From: Opeltia flavorubescens
Lineage: Eukaryota > Ascomycota > Lecanoromycetes > Teloschistales > Teloschistaceae
DNA length: 64,000 bases
Reading direction: 5' to 3'
Assembly: GCA_000442125.1 (NCBI GenBank)
Contig: KE546976.1
Location: 992,001 to 1,056,000, forward strand
Positions 10,004-21,255 of this stretch are shown here, in pieces. Made by a program: the position numbers and the translations under genes. How positions within the stretch are numbered: position 1 is the stretch's first letter; the number at the start of each line of letters is the position of its first letter. The notes beneath the pieces are model-generated. The model ran no database searches, had not been told where the DNA came from, and saw only the letters and a list, made by a program, of their open reading frames with translations.

Positions 10004-12691
10004 TCATGAACTCCCACGCCAACTCCTCTTCAAGGGCGGTGTCGAGCCACAACTACTGCTCTCCGACCTCGCCTTTGGACTAAGCATCTTGTGTGCATTG
10101 CTAGACTCCTTAATCCCATTCACCTCCCGCCCCGGCGACCCACCATCTCCACTCCCCTCGCTCAGGCTCGTCGGCGTAGGCGGCTCATACTCGATGCTCG
10201 GGCTCTTCGTCCCATCCCTATCCCCTTCACCTACACCCATGCTCTCCTCACTAGGACTCCTCCGATGCAGCGAACTCGCCGCGCGGCTAAAGAGGCCATA
10301 TCGTGACGATGGCCTCGTAGACGACGGACTACCCAGCGGAGGAGAGTCAATATTCGATGAATACCTCGAGAGATTCAACGATGATTTATTGACAACATGC
10401 TCGAGATAATCCACACCAGCGGCGCCACGAGAGAGTAGCGCAAGGCCGAGACACAAGAGGATAAGTAGAAACTGCAAAATAGCGATACGTTTCTGTAAAA
10501 GGACTTCGTCGGCTAGAATGGCGAGTCGGGAACTGAGCGCCGCGATCTCGGCTTGCGATTGCTGGCGCTGAGCAGAAAGTTCTAGGACCGTAGATTGCCA
10601 GATCTGATCGTACTGAGCGCGAAACTCGCGGACTTCGTTGAGGACTGTGGAGTTCAGGATATCAAGGAAGTTGTTGGTCTTTGCCAGTTGACGTTTTTCG
10701 ACCTTGGCAAAGGCGTCGCGGAGAATACGGGATTGCTCTTCGATGTATTGAAGGGAGAGGGTGGAATTGGACTCGAGGAGCTGAAGGCGTTTGTGGACGG
10801 TCTTGAAGAATGATTCTTGGGTTGTGGGGTTAGGATGGGAAGGGTGGGTAGGTGTTGCGTGAGACTTCGAAGCTGCATTCGATGATGCGCTGGAAGCCTT
10901 GAAGGAGGCACTCGCGTTTTCGTTCACAGTAGACTGTATCGTATCCTGTATTGATGAGGTTGGAGATCCTTCTGCTGGGGCTTGGCTGCTGATGGGAATG
11001 GAGTGTGCGGACAAAGAAGTAGTTTGATCTGAGTTTGCTCCAACCACAGAAGCTAAAGGGGTCTCAGGAGTAGTAGTAGTAGATGAAATCGGTCCTGAGG
11101 CTGTTGACGTCGACGAGTGCGTTGGTGCTTCGTTGCGGTTGCATATTTGCTCGATATGGCCCATTGATACAAATAGTGTGGCCAATTGTGCAGCTAAGCT
11201 GTTGTCCCAGATGGTCGTAGTGCTGGATGATTCGACTGGTATCGAAGTACTGAATCGAAGACTTTTGCTTGACTCATGTTGTTCATTGGTAGGAGATGGC
11301 GAGCTATGTGCAGCCAGAGGAGCGGTTGAGACGGGTTGCCCGGCATCGGTCCTGACTTCATTCTTGAGAGCATCAGCTGTAATAACATCTCGTACTGGAG
11401 GGATTTCTTCTGGTTGTTCCTCGTCATCTGTTTCATCTGCTTCATCTTCGCCTTTTGAGTTCTTCATCTCATAATTGAATTCTTCCATCATCGTTGTACC
11501 GTGCACTCGTAGAAGACTGACGGGACAGTAATACTCATTACCATAATGTGTCAAGAATTCGATCCGGAGATACCGAGCCCATATTTGAGGCTCCTCCACT
11601 AAAAAGGCTTGTATTCCTCGATTGTTCTTTGCTTCGAAGGTTCCCAGCTCTCGCCATTTCTCGAGCTTCACAGGATACCTATCTGAGACGCTCACCCGAA
11701 AGGTACGGAATATAGAGCTGAAGAATTCAAAATTCGCCAGCACCACCGTGTCCACAAGAATATCATCGCAGAGTTCGACTATGAAGAAGTTGTTGGCAGC
11801 TGAGCATTTGTTAAGCATGTAGCTATCTTTGTTCTCCACGAGGACAGAGGTCGCGCTTTTAGATTCTGGATTTGTCTTAAGCACTGTAGCGGCGCAGTCA
11901 AATGAAGCGTAGTTGGATCGTTCTTTACACGTGATCCCAGCGTCTTTGCTTCTAGCATGAGCTTTAGATGGCTTTGTACTAGACTCTTTACTATCAAGGT
12001 CTGCAGCCGATGTGCTTTTCTCCTCGGTGCTTGGTCGTTGCGTATCTTGAAGTCCCGGTGCTGCCACTTGAGATTTGACGAAGCCACCAAAGTCAATCTC
12101 AATCTCGGTATCTTCTCCCAAGGAGTCTAGGGCGTTGTTGATGCTTCCAGGCCTACGTCTGGGCTCAGAGGCTCCTGATTTCCCGGCACTGAGAGTGTCT
12201 GCAGATTGCCCGGCTCTAGCGAGATTCTGTTTCTTCCATTCCTCAAAAGACAGGAAATGAGCATTGTCCAACGGCGAGTCGTTTTCCCCTTCCAAATTAT
12301 CCTCTACAATCGCCTCTTGGCTTGGCCGATTACCGGCATCATTCGTCGGGGAGACTACTGACGTGGTAGACTTGGATGGCAGGTGGTCATCGGCTGTCTG
12401 TGGCCTTGACTTCTCTTCCGCTTCTGGCAGGGTAGTTATGCCCACCTGTCCGGCTGATTCTGTAAAGCGAGGCTCGTTTTGTAGCGACTCTGTGCTCTTT
12501 CCTACCAGCAGATGCTCTTCGATCCTCCCAGGCCAAGCGATTGCAAGACATTGCTGTGGTAGAGTCTGGACGATGGGATTGACGCTTGCAGCGGGACAAG
12601 TTGAAGCTGGCAATGAAGCATTACTGGGAGCTTCTGCTACAGCTTGGGCGCTCAAAGAGATCAACGTTGCTGCAAGCAATAGTAAGACCAT
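10004..12691 (-). CDS. slp1: SUN-like domain protein SLP1 (ER membrane; SUCO/Opt family)
   Basis: 895 residues in one exon from the ATG at 12691. An N-terminal signal peptide (MVLLLLAATLISLSAQAVAEA) is followed by a disordered lumenal region holding the family motif LSFEEWKKQNL near residue 150. The SUN-like domain spans about 260-400 (YASFDCAATVLK, NKDSYMLNKCSAANNFFIVELCDDI, FRTFRVSVSDRYP, RYLRIEFLTHYGNEYYCPVSLLRVHG). A coiled coil and one C-terminal membrane segment (IAILQFLLILLCLGLALLS, about 735) follow, then a Ser/Pro-rich cytosolic tail. In yeast, Slp1 works with Emp65 to protect newly made ER proteins from degradation, and the vertebrate relative SUCO acts in collagen secretion. Location and role here are inferred from the family. 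Confidence 0.92.
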   Translation of the reverse strand: MVLLLLAATLISLSAQAVAEAPSNASLPASTCPAASVNPIVQTLPQQCLAIAWPGRIEEHLLVGKSTESLQNEPRFTESAGQVGITTLPEAEEKSRPQTADDHLPSKSTTSVVSPTNDAGNRPSQEAIVEDNLEGENDSPLDNAHFLSFEEWKKQNLARAGQSADTLSAGKSGASEPRRRPGSINNALDSLGEDTEIEIDFGGFVKSQVAAPGLQDTQRPSTEEKSTSAADLDSKESSTKPSKAHARSKDAGITCKERSNYASFDCAATVLKTNPESKSATSVLVENKDSYMLNKCSAANNFFIVELCDDILVDTVVLANFEFFSSIFRTFRVSVSDRYPVKLEKWRELGTFEAKNNRGIQAFLVEEPQIWARYLRIEFLTHYGNEYYCPVSLLRVHGTTMMEEFNYEMKNSKGEDEADETDDEEQPEEIPPVRDVITADALKNEVRTDAGQPVSTAPLAAHSSPSPTNEQHESSKSLRFSTSIPVESSSTTTIWDNSLAAQLATLFVSMGHIEQICNRNEAPTHSSTSTASGPISSTTTTPETPLASVVGANSDQTTSLSAHSIPISSQAPAEGSPTSSIQDTIQSTVNENASASFKASSASSNAASKSHATPTHPSHPNPTTQESFFKTVHKRLQLLESNSTLSLQYIEEQSRILRDAFAKVEKRQLAKTNNFLDILNSTVLNEVREFRAQYDQIWQSTVLELSAQRQQSQAEIAALSSRLAILADEVLLQKRIAILQFLLILLCLGLALLSRGAAGVDYLEHVVNKSSLNLSRYSSNIDSPPLGSPSSTRPSSRYGLFSRAASSLHRRSPSEESMGVGEGDRDGTKSPSIEYEPPTPTSLSEGSGDGGSPGREVNGIKESSNAHKMLSPKARSESSSCGSTPPLKRSWRGSS

Positions 12692-13117
12692 TGCTTGCAC
12701 ATTTTCTGGACTATTCTCTGTGAGCTACTACCGGTTCACTCTTTTGTAGCTACAATAGATCAAGCGGCAGCTTCGGCTAGGATATGGGTACGATACGCAG
12801 TCGTACATAGGGCATGCAGCTTTAACCGAGCTACCGCTGTCAGTTTCAGCTTTGTTTGGCCGCTAGCGCATCAATCAATTAATGTCACGTGTCACGTCGA
12901 TCAACGGCTTGTTTGGAAACACAGCACCCGTTTATATCCATTGTTTGTTCGCATTATCTGATGGAGATGCTCTAGTTTCTAGTCTGATGTCTTGAAATGC
13001 ATTCGTGAGAATATCTATAGCAAAGGATATATATACAAGCGCTAAAGCCGGTGATTATGCCCCCCTTTACCAGAATAACGGAAAAACTATGTACCATACC
13101 CAAACACCCAGCTACAA
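12692..13117. other. Intergenic, SLP1 promoter and ABCC 3' region
   Basis: 426 bp. It carries a CACGTG element near 12886 followed by a second CACGT word; no gene seen. Confidence 0.5.
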
Positions 13118-16100
13118 TTATACATCTATCAGCTTCTTCTGATTGCCTGCCTTAGTAGCTTCTTCCATTAGTGTGTCCAGATCGCCACTCATCTCACACA
13201 TGCCTTGGAAGATCCCACCATCTTGTTTGATCAGCTCCCACGGCGCACCGTATTCGACCAGCTTGCCTTTATCAAGCACGAGCACTCTATCGTAATCAAT
13301 GATGGTTTGTAAACGGTGAGCAATCGTTATGATCGTGCTGTCCTTGACCTCTCTCAGCGTCTCTTGAATCTTTGAATCGGTAGCATAGTCAATCGACGCC
13401 GTTGCTTCATCCATTAGCAACACCTTTGGCGCTTTGAGCAAAGCTCGAGCAAGACATAAAAGCTGGCGCTGGCCTTGAGAGAGATTGGAGCCAGATTCTG
13501 CGACTGGAGAAGAAAGGGATTTGAAGATGTTTGCGTTCTCTCGCGAATTAGTGAAGCTTTTAGTCAAAGTAAGGTTGCCGGCTGTTCCCTCATCCGGTCT
13601 ATCGGGTATTTCGGTAATGGTAGAACCTCGACGAGATTCGGCGCCACTACCAATAAGCTGGACTTTGCGGAGAGTACTAAATATCTCCTCATCCGTGAAG
13701 AGCCCAAAAGGATCGAGGTTACTTCTGATGGTTCCTGTGAAGAGGGTTGGGTCTTGAGGCACGATGGTGATGGATTCGCGCAAATCCTGCAAGCCGATAA
13801 GGCCAATATCTATCCCATCAATGACGATCTGGCCTTCTTCAGCCTCCAGTCCTCGGAAAAGTGCCAAAGCAAGCGAGCTCTTGCCAGCTCCCGTTCGACC
13901 AACGATGCCTACGCGTTCGCTAGGCTGAACTTTGAAGGTCAAGTCCTTGAGAACCGGGTCAAGATCTGAGCGATATCTGGTCGAGTAATTGATGAAGTCG
14001 ATAGCGCCATGACTCGGCCAATTACCCGGTGGTCGAGCGTCTGGCTTGATGGATGCCGCTTCTTGTTCCACATCCATGTACTCTTTGACCCTTTCGACAG
14101 AGTTCATATTCTGCTCGTTGACTGAATACAATCTCACGAGCCAGAGTATGTTTTCGCTAAACATGACTGCGTAAGTCATTGACAGCCCGGCAGCGCCAGC
14201 ATCGATAGTCTTGATGCGGAGGATGATGAACACGCCAGCGAAGAATGACACCAATGCACCCGTGACATCCACTCGGAAAGCAAGCCAGCGATTGGCAGCC
14301 CACAGATAGATATATGGCCTGTTGTGTTTGTCAACGCGACTGAGATTATCTCGAATGAACCGTCTTTCGTGGCCATAAGCGCGAATAGTCGTCATGCCAC
14401 TCAATGTCTCGCCGAATTGCTGATACAGTGGGCTTTTTTGGACGGACTCCAGCCGTTTGAGACCTACTGAAGACTTGATATAGAAGGATCCGATCCCAAA
14501 GTAGACAGCTGTAATGAAAAATCCAGCTATCAAAAAAGCTGGGGTGATGACTGAAATGAGTATGATGATCGTGATGACAGAGGTCAAGCAACCAACAACC
14601 CCGACAGCGATCGGCGCAACTTCTTGATCGATTGCTTCCACGTCTTTCGAAAATCTGTTCATCATTTGACCAAGTGGCGTGGAGTCAAAGAACTTAAATT
14701 TTGCGCGTGTAACAGACTCAAGGAGGCGTTGATGAAGTTTCCAAGATGCCACGAGGGAACCCCAGAAGATGAGCCCCTCTCGGAGCATAGAGATGAGGAC
14801 AAAAATGAATGCGAGGAGGGCATATATACCGAGATAGTAGGGTACATTGATGTCGTCAACCGGTGTCGACGTGATGTCGATATCCGCTGTCTTCGAACGT
14901 AGCGGAAAGTTCCAGGGACAGGTGCCACCCGACAGACAGCTGACAGAGAATGAATGGCCAGCACCCAAGAGATAGTCAGTCTTCGAAGAGGAGCGGGCAG
15001 CAGTCATTACCTGCGCATTGCGGACTTGATAAGAATTCGACCATTGCCGTATCCAAATATTGGGGAGCACGGAGCTGAATTGCTGCATGACGAAGATGGA
15101 AACGGCAAGAATCCAAAAGTACCAAGGTCCCATCGCTGCAAGGTAAAGCCTTATGACTTCCTTCTTGACCCCACCCACCGCTTTGCTCTCCGTTCGAGCA
15201 TTAGCGTTTTGCTCCAGCTTGACTGAATCTGCACGGGGCCGGTGAGCAGAACCGTTCATCGCACCATCCGCGTTCTTTGCGTGGCCGTTAGCTGGCTTCA
15301 TGGTTTGGTTCTCCAGTTTTTCAGCGGATGACACTCTGGATTGCATTCCAGTGCCGCTTTTCGATGAAGGCCTCCAGTTGACTTGATCATCTCCCAAAAG
15401 TCCCGTCGCAATAACGTCGTCTGGCGATCCCTGGGCTGCAATCTTGCCGTTCTTCAAATAGACGACATGCGTTGCTGCTGGCAAACAGAGCGCAATGTTG
15501 TGTGTGACCAAAATACAGGTCCGATTGACCATCAGAGGCCCACGTATGCATTGTTCGAAAATGTGCTTAGCGGTATGCGAGTCCACCGCACTCAGACAAT
15601 CATCCAGCAAGATATGTTTTGAGTTGCAGTAAAGCGCTCTGGCTAGGGAGATGCGCTGTTTTTGACCGCCTGAGAGCGTAATTCCCTTTTCGCCGACAAG
15701 AGTTTGATCACCAGCATCAAGAATCTTGAGATCTCTTTCCAGGGCGCAAGCTACTATTACGGCCTTGTAACGTGATTCGTCCAAAGGACTGGCGAAAAGT
15801 ATATTTTGCTTAATTGTGTCATTAACGAGCCAGGCTTGCTGAGCGCAGTAGGCGACGCTGTCCGTAAGTCCAGTCTGTGTATCCTCCACAAGATCTTCTC
15901 TGGATGAGCCGCCTGGAAGGAATACCGATCCTTGAAGTTTCGTCATCTCGCCCAAAAGAGCCATCAAGAGAGACGTCTTGCCCGAGCCTGTAGGTCCAAC
16001 AACCAAGTTCAAATCGCCTATCGAGAACTTGACGTTGAGATCAATCATCCTGAAAGCCTTTGATTCACTGGAATCCGAGGTGTCTTTGCTGCCCCAGGTG

Positions 16101-18142
16101 AGCGTTGCGTGTTTGAAGCCGATCAAGGTGTCACCATTTTGGTCCTTGCCGTTCTTGGAGAGCTGAAGATACTTTTCAGTCTCTTCCTCGTTCAAAAACT
16201 CTTCGACACGGTCGACGGAAACTTTGCATTCCTGGACATGAGCAACCATATCTGCTAGTTGATCTAGAGGAATTCGAAGTATACTGAAAAGGGACAAGGC
16301 GGTAAAGGCCACGGACGGAATCAAAGGCTTTTTCTCCACTAGAGTATAGATCATGAAAGAAAAGAAAGTAATTAGTAGTGGAACTCCAAACCAAATTGTA
16401 GCGGCAGCAGTCCACAAGATATATCGTCTGCGAAGTGCCTTCAGTTCAGCCCGCCTTTTCTCATTTACAATATGGCCGAATCGTATCTCCCAAGCGAAGT
16501 ATTTGATGATGCGGATATTCTGTAGAACTTCATTGGTAGTGTGTATCCGCGCATCCGTCGCAGCCATGATCTTTTTCTGGGTCTTGCTGAATTGTTTGGC
16601 AATGAATAGATTCAACGGCATGACACCAAGCATAAGTAAGATGCTTACAAAAGAACTGTAGCCCAGGACGCGATAAAGCAGGAGGATACACATTATAAGC
16701 TGTACCGGTGCGGAAGCCCACAGGAAGTGCAAATAGGCACAGACTTCACCAACTTTGAAAGAATCGACAGCCATAAGATTGATGATAGTACCTACGTTGA
16801 CCTGCGAACTAGAATCGTCTTTAGCGAGTGTCGATGCTTTTGGTGCCTGTATCTTTGGCTTTTTATTCTTTGATCGTCCGAGATTCTTCAACCAACCAAT
16901 GATACCTTTGTTTGGGATTGTCTTACCACCAGCAGATTTTTCCTTCTCGCCGAGTATTGTATCCGACCCAGCAGCTGCTTTGCGCCGCAGTGACTTGGCA
17001 TAGATTTCACCAATGATAACTGCTCGGAGCTGAATTGAAATTTTCCGGCCCACCCATAGGGCTTGTCCGTTAGTCACTGCCTCGAAGCAGGCCGAGAGCG
17101 CCAGCAGGATAATGTAGAACCAGGCGGCATTGACAGGTGTACTTTCAGGATCTTCGACAAATTCGAGGAACAGCTTCAAAATGATTGTCGGGACAAAGGT
17201 AAATAGACCAGATATGACCGCCCATAGACCCTGAAGCAGGAGAGGACGCTTGAAGTATTTCAGGAGATGCCATGCCAGCCTCGATGTTTTATTCAGCTGT
17301 CTGAAATCTGCGACTATCGCTGCCGCTTTATCCCTTGCCATCAGGTTCCAGACCGCGTTGATCTCATAGGTATTCCGGAACCCGTGCCAGACGATAGAAT
17401 CAACCCAGCTGAAGGTTGCTAGCGAAAGTATACTTGCTAGCGGTTCCCTCGATGGTTCCATGCCATCCTCGTAATCAAGAATAACGGCTTTATTCCCTTT
17501 CCTTGACGTAAGTGCAATGAATGCAAGAGTAGATACCAGGACAAAATTCACAATCATAAGGGCTTGCGCGTGAGTCGATCGGGGGTGCACCAGTGCTGAT
17601 CGGAACAGCAAGAAGGTCATAAGCCAGTTAAGACAGTACAGAGTAGCGGTATGATTCCAGATCTTCGGAATGTGCCTCCACCTAGTATTGATTCTGAACA
17701 ATCGTAAAAGAGCAAGAGTGAAAATATAGCACCAACTGATCAGACCAGCAAAACCAGAGACAGTGCTGTGAGAACCCCACGACTGGAACGCAATGACAGC
17801 GAGGTTGATTCCGATTTCACCAACGACAGCCAGAAGCTCTATTGTCACCAAGGCTGTCTCTCCCCGTGGTCGATCGACTTCGACGACAGAATCATTGCCT
17901 CGGCTTATTGTCTGGTGCAGAGTCAAAAGATGATCAGCTTCCTCGTCGGTGTCTGCTGCTCCTCCATTTTGCACAGGATATTCATTGACGGGGAGCTTCA
18001 GCGATTGGTATCCGTTTTTTCTTTTTATCTTGACGGTTCTTCGAATGGATTCTATTGCGAGGTATCCGAATGATAAACCAGACAGGAGCAGTGGTAGGAG
18101 GGTTTGAAGATAACTGCGGGTAGGATAAGTTAGCGAAGACAT
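13118..18142 (-). CDS. Full-length ABCC/MRP-type ABC transporter (YBT1/VMR1-like)
   Basis: 1674 residues, one uninterrupted exon. An N-terminal TMD0 is followed by two transmembrane domains and two nucleotide-binding domains. NBD1: Walker A GPTGSGKTSLL near residue 716, Q-loop YCAQQAWLVND, signature LSGGQKQRISLARAL near 824, Walker B HILLDDCLSAVD. NBD2: Walker A GRTGAGKSSLALALF near 1417, signature LSQGQRQLLCLARALL near 1555, Walker B KVLLMDEATASID. NBD1 carries D instead of the catalytic E after Walker B and NBD2 keeps E, the usual ABCC asymmetry. The QQAWLVNDTIKQNILF block resembles fungal vacuolar Ybt1/Vmr1 transporters, which move organic anions, bile acids or metal conjugates; substrate and membrane are inferred. 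A branch point plus acceptor (gctaac...cccgcag) lies just after the ATG, so a different spliced N-terminus is possible. Confidence 0.93.
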   Translation of the reverse strand: MSSLTYPTRSYLQTLLPLLLSGLSFGYLAIESIRRTVKIKRKNGYQSLKLPVNEYPVQNGGAADTDEEADHLLTLHQTISRGNDSVVEVDRPRGETALVTIELLAVVGEIGINLAVIAFQSWGSHSTVSGFAGLISWCYIFTLALLRLFRINTRWRHIPKIWNHTATLYCLNWLMTFLLFRSALVHPRSTHAQALMIVNFVLVSTLAFIALTSRKGNKAVILDYEDGMEPSREPLASILSLATFSWVDSIVWHGFRNTYEINAVWNLMARDKAAAIVADFRQLNKTSRLAWHLLKYFKRPLLLQGLWAVISGLFTFVPTIILKLFLEFVEDPESTPVNAAWFYIILLALSACFEAVTNGQALWVGRKISIQLRAVIIGEIYAKSLRRKAAAGSDTILGEKEKSAGGKTIPNKGIIGWLKNLGRSKNKKPKIQAPKASTLAKDDSSSQVNVGTIINLMAVDSFKVGEVCAYLHFLWASAPVQLIMCILLLYRVLGYSSFVSILLMLGVMPLNLFIAKQFSKTQKKIMAATDARIHTTNEVLQNIRIIKYFAWEIRFGHIVNEKRRAELKALRRRYILWTAAATIWFGVPLLITFFSFMIYTLVEKKPLIPSVAFTALSLFSILRIPLDQLADMVAHVQECKVSVDRVEEFLNEEETEKYLQLSKNGKDQNGDTLIGFKHATLTWGSKDTSDSSESKAFRMIDLNVKFSIGDLNLVVGPTGSGKTSLLMALLGEMTKLQGSVFLPGGSSREDLVEDTQTGLTDSVAYCAQQAWLVNDTIKQNILFASPLDESRYKAVIVACALERDLKILDAGDQTLVGEKGITLSGGQKQRISLARALYCNSKHILLDDCLSAVDSHTAKHIFEQCIRGPLMVNRTCILVTHNIALCLPAATHVVYLKNGKIAAQGSPDDVIATGLLGDDQVNWRPSSKSGTGMQSRVSSAEKLENQTMKPANGHAKNADGAMNGSAHRPRADSVKLEQNANARTESKAVGGVKKEVIRLYLAAMGPWYFWILAVSIFVMQQFSSVLPNIWIRQWSNSYQVRNAQVMTAARSSSKTDYLLGAGHSFSVSCLSGGTCPWNFPLRSKTADIDITSTPVDDINVPYYLGIYALLAFIFVLISMLREGLIFWGSLVASWKLHQRLLESVTRAKFKFFDSTPLGQMMNRFSKDVEAIDQEVAPIAVGVVGCLTSVITIIILISVITPAFLIAGFFITAVYFGIGSFYIKSSVGLKRLESVQKSPLYQQFGETLSGMTTIRAYGHERRFIRDNLSRVDKHNRPYIYLWAANRWLAFRVDVTGALVSFFAGVFIILRIKTIDAGAAGLSMTYAVMFSENILWLVRLYSVNEQNMNSVERVKEYMDVEQEAASIKPDARPPGNWPSHGAIDFINYSTRYRSDLDPVLKDLTFKVQPSERVGIVGRTGAGKSSLALALFRGLEAEEGQIVIDGIDIGLIGLQDLRESITIVPQDPTLFTGTIRSNLDPFGLFTDEEIFSTLRKVQLIGSGAESRRGSTITEIPDRPDEGTAGNLTLTKSFTNSRENANIFKSLSSPVAESGSNLSQGQRQLLCLARALLKAPKVLLMDEATASIDYATDSKIQETLREVKDSTIITIAHRLQTIIDYDRVLVLDKGKLVEYGAPWELIKQDGGIFQGMCEMSGDLDTLMEEATKAGNQKKLIDV

Positions 18143-19717
18143 CAGCTAGGATATGAGAGACGCTGACTCTCTCTGGAAACAAGCTGTGAAATCGTCTCTT
18201 CTCCAAACCGGTCCATTACAATCTCCAAACATTGTGCGATAACAATCAACCTGCAGTGCTCGACTGCTATGGAATGTCCATGGCAGGAGAATCTAAGCAA
18301 AAAATGCCCGAGATAAGTATTTCTGATCGACAGACGTCTCACGATATCGGATGTGACTCAAAATACTGATATGCAGGGCGTCGCATTTTGCTCTTCAACG
18401 CACTATCGCCATGAGAGAGTCATTACATCAAAAGAGTTTAGCCGGGCCTGCACTAGACTCATTGCAGAAATGACGATAGATCGACTTCGGTTGATAAACC
18501 GTCACGCTTAATCATTCCCTGCCTTTATGTCAACCTCTATTGCATTTCCTAAAAGTACTCTATTTGCTTCACCGATTGCTGCAACGCACGGACTATTAGT
18601 TGCGGGAAGTCCTTGTCGGACGTTTGACGTGCATGAATTCATCGGCAATGCATGGTGGGGTAAAATGTATTCTTTGCCTTCGAAAGGAAAAGATGAGATA
18701 TATAAACTTTCTTTTTGATCTTTGGTGGCATCCAATCTCAAATTGGGCTGTCCGTGAACTTTATTCTGTTATCGATAGGAGGAATCTCTACTGTTTTGTT
18801 AATTGCTCCATCCTTATGTTCTCTTCCAAAGTGTTGACATCAAATTCCACGATCGTCAACGATCGTCCACAGTCATCCATTCTTGGGCGAGGTTCTTCAT
18901 TTCGTCTTTCTTATGACAAGGTAATTTTGACCATCTTGAACTTTGTTCTACTGATTTGCATGCAAAATCCGGTTGATGATCGAAATATCATTGAGCTGCG
19001 TAGGATGGATAGGCGGCAACTCCAACAGCATTGAAGTGCTTATCTAATCGATATTCCATATCTTTCCAGAAGTTTTAGTATACGATTATGCCAGACTTTA
19101 CCTGGGCATAATTGTAATACTCGATGAAGATCATGGTAAGTAGAAAGGGATTTCCTACCCCGGTGAGCTATGGATTTAGCTTCGAAGAACAAGCGTTGGC
19201 GATTCCGGCGCCTCGGCAACAGTTCATAGGGCTAGGTGATTGGCCGATGGAATTGCGAAATCGGACGGCCCGAAACGATGAGTGATCCGTGGAAAAAAGT
19301 GGCATGGGGGCGGGGTTAATTTGGTTTGGGAAATCCTCCGTTCTCAGCCATCACGGCCTACCCCATCCAGAAGGAAGAGGTTGCATCGAGGGCGTCAAAC
19401 TACCCTAGTAGCCCTGGTGTCTTACAGACGCTGTAACCAATTGTCAGCTAGATGTAAGCTCGGAACCTCTCAGAGGCACAAGCTGCCGACGCTTGGGGAA
19501 TCACAATTAGATTCCGAGCTGCATGAGCTTCATACTGACCCACGCGCCTTCTAATTCTCTCATCCAATGGCTGAAATGAACATGGCTTGATCGCACCGAT
19601 CTTTGAGACCATATCCCGCTTGGTCAGCTATATTATGTACCTGGACTTTCATTGTCTGTTGCACTTTGTGGCATTGTCCCCTATTGGCGTATCCTCCTTT
19701 CTTTGGAAGTCCTGAAC
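18143..19717. other. Intergenic, 1.6 kb divergent spacer
   Basis: Separates the ABCC transporter and the methyltransferase. It holds several 60-144-codon open stretches without domains or consistent splicing. An inverted pair of cgatcgt/acgatcg words occurs near 18850-18866. No gene supported. Confidence 0.5.
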
Positions 19718-21255
19718 ATGGCTGCCCCGGCACCGAACGTTGAGGTCGAGCCTGAGGTTGAAGCAAGCAATGTCCGTTAAATTCGAAGCTTGCTATACAT
19801 GTTGTTTGGGACTTATGACTTGAGCAGTATGGCGAGGACCCAGATTCTGCTTACGACTCGGAAGTGTACATTTGAGAAATTCCTCTTATGAGCCTTCAGA
19901 TTCTGACATATTCGCCTCAGGGCAAGCTACACAACTTCGATAACCTCTTCAATTACTGCATACAAGGAAGAAAATGGTCGAACGTACCATGCATACAAAG
20001 AAGGAAGTACGTACTATCGATGAGCGAAAGGGCTTCTTTTGACGTCTATACTTTCTGCAGAATATATTTATCCAAACGATGAGGTGACAATAACCGTGTT
20101 TTCCTACCCCAGAAAACATCTAACAACCTTACAGCAAGAAACCGAGCGCCTGGACATCATGCATAAGATGGTCGAAGTCAGCCTTGGAGGAAAGCTCAAC
20201 CTCGCGCCCATTCCCAAGAACGCAAAGCGTATCTTGGATGTTGGGACGGGAACAGGAATCTGGGCTATAGAAACTGGTATATTCGAGCCCTGAAGCAAGA
20301 TTCGCCTTCTCTAGCTAACGGCGGTGTTGTAGGCGACAAGTACCCTGATGCTGAGGTAAGTCCATCCACGCAGCTGACCAGCCATTGTGTGCGTTATTAA
20401 ACGACGAACACAGATCCTTGGGAACGACCTGAGCCCAATACAACCCCATTGGTAAATCGTCGAAGCCGTGGTGCGGTCTTGAAGTCCCAGCTAATCACTG
20501 ATTCAGGGTACCTCCGAATGTTCGCTTCGAAGTCGACGATGTCGAGGACGACTGGACGTACCATCAACCATTCGACTACATCCATTGTCGGATGATGGGC
20601 AACGCCATTAAGGACTGGCCAAAACTGCATCGTCAATGCTACGAGTAAGTGCGACTCTGGGTATCGGAACCTGTGTCTCTAAGGAAGCTAGCAATATTAA
20701 ACCTGGGGGTTGGGCCGAGTTCATCGACCTGGATCTTACTTGGACATCGCCCGACGGCTCTTTACGTGCGGAGCATGCCGGCAAGAAATTTAATAACGTT
20801 TTCATCAAGACATGCCAGGACACCGGCATCGAGGCTTGTCCGGGCCTTTATCTTGAAGGGTGGATGAAAGATGCCGGTTTCCAAAACATACATACTGAAA
20901 GATTCGTCTTGCCTGTTGGGACTTGGCCGAAAGATAAGACTCTGGTAAGTTGCTACTTCTTCTCTCCTCGTCGAAATCACGGATGCATGAGCCCAAGCAG
21001 CACCGCATGAGCCGTCCGATGAGGGACTGACGATCAACGCAGAAAGAGGTCGGTGCTTGGAATTTCCTACAGATCAACGAAGGTCTCGAAGCCTTCACGC
21101 TGGCTCTCTTCACTCGTGAAGCCGGATATTCCGTGGACGAAGTCAAGGTGATCTGCGCGAATATCAGGAAAGAGATCAAGGACCCGAAAATGCATGTTAT
21201 GTTCTATCTACACGTCGCTTACGGTCAGAAGCCGGAATCACCAACTGCTTCGTAG
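19718..21255 (+). CDS. SAM-dependent methyltransferase, LaeA-like
   Basis: A 335-residue class I methyltransferase rebuilt from ten small exons: 19718-19771, 19828-19865, 19921-20006, 20061-20083, 20135-20276, 20333-20355, 20414-20451, 20507-20644, 20692-20944 and 21043-21255. All junctions keep phase. The N-terminus MAAPAPNVEVEPEVEASNYG leads to the segment YDSEVASYTTSITSSITAYK, then GRTYHAYKEGKYIYPNDE, both typical of the fungal TAM/LaeA-like family. Motif I is RILDVGTGTGIWAIE, followed by DLSPIQP, the acidic VDDVEDDW and NIKPGGWAEFID. The family ranges from secondary-metabolism regulators to metabolite methylases, so the substrate is unknown. No biosynthetic genes flank it, so there is no cluster context. 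The first intron donor is GTCCGT, slightly weak. Confidence 0.9.

Noticed and set aside
12264-12749. 161-codon plus-strand frame over the SLP1 start
   Set aside because: Antisense shadow of the SLP1 N-terminus with no domain.
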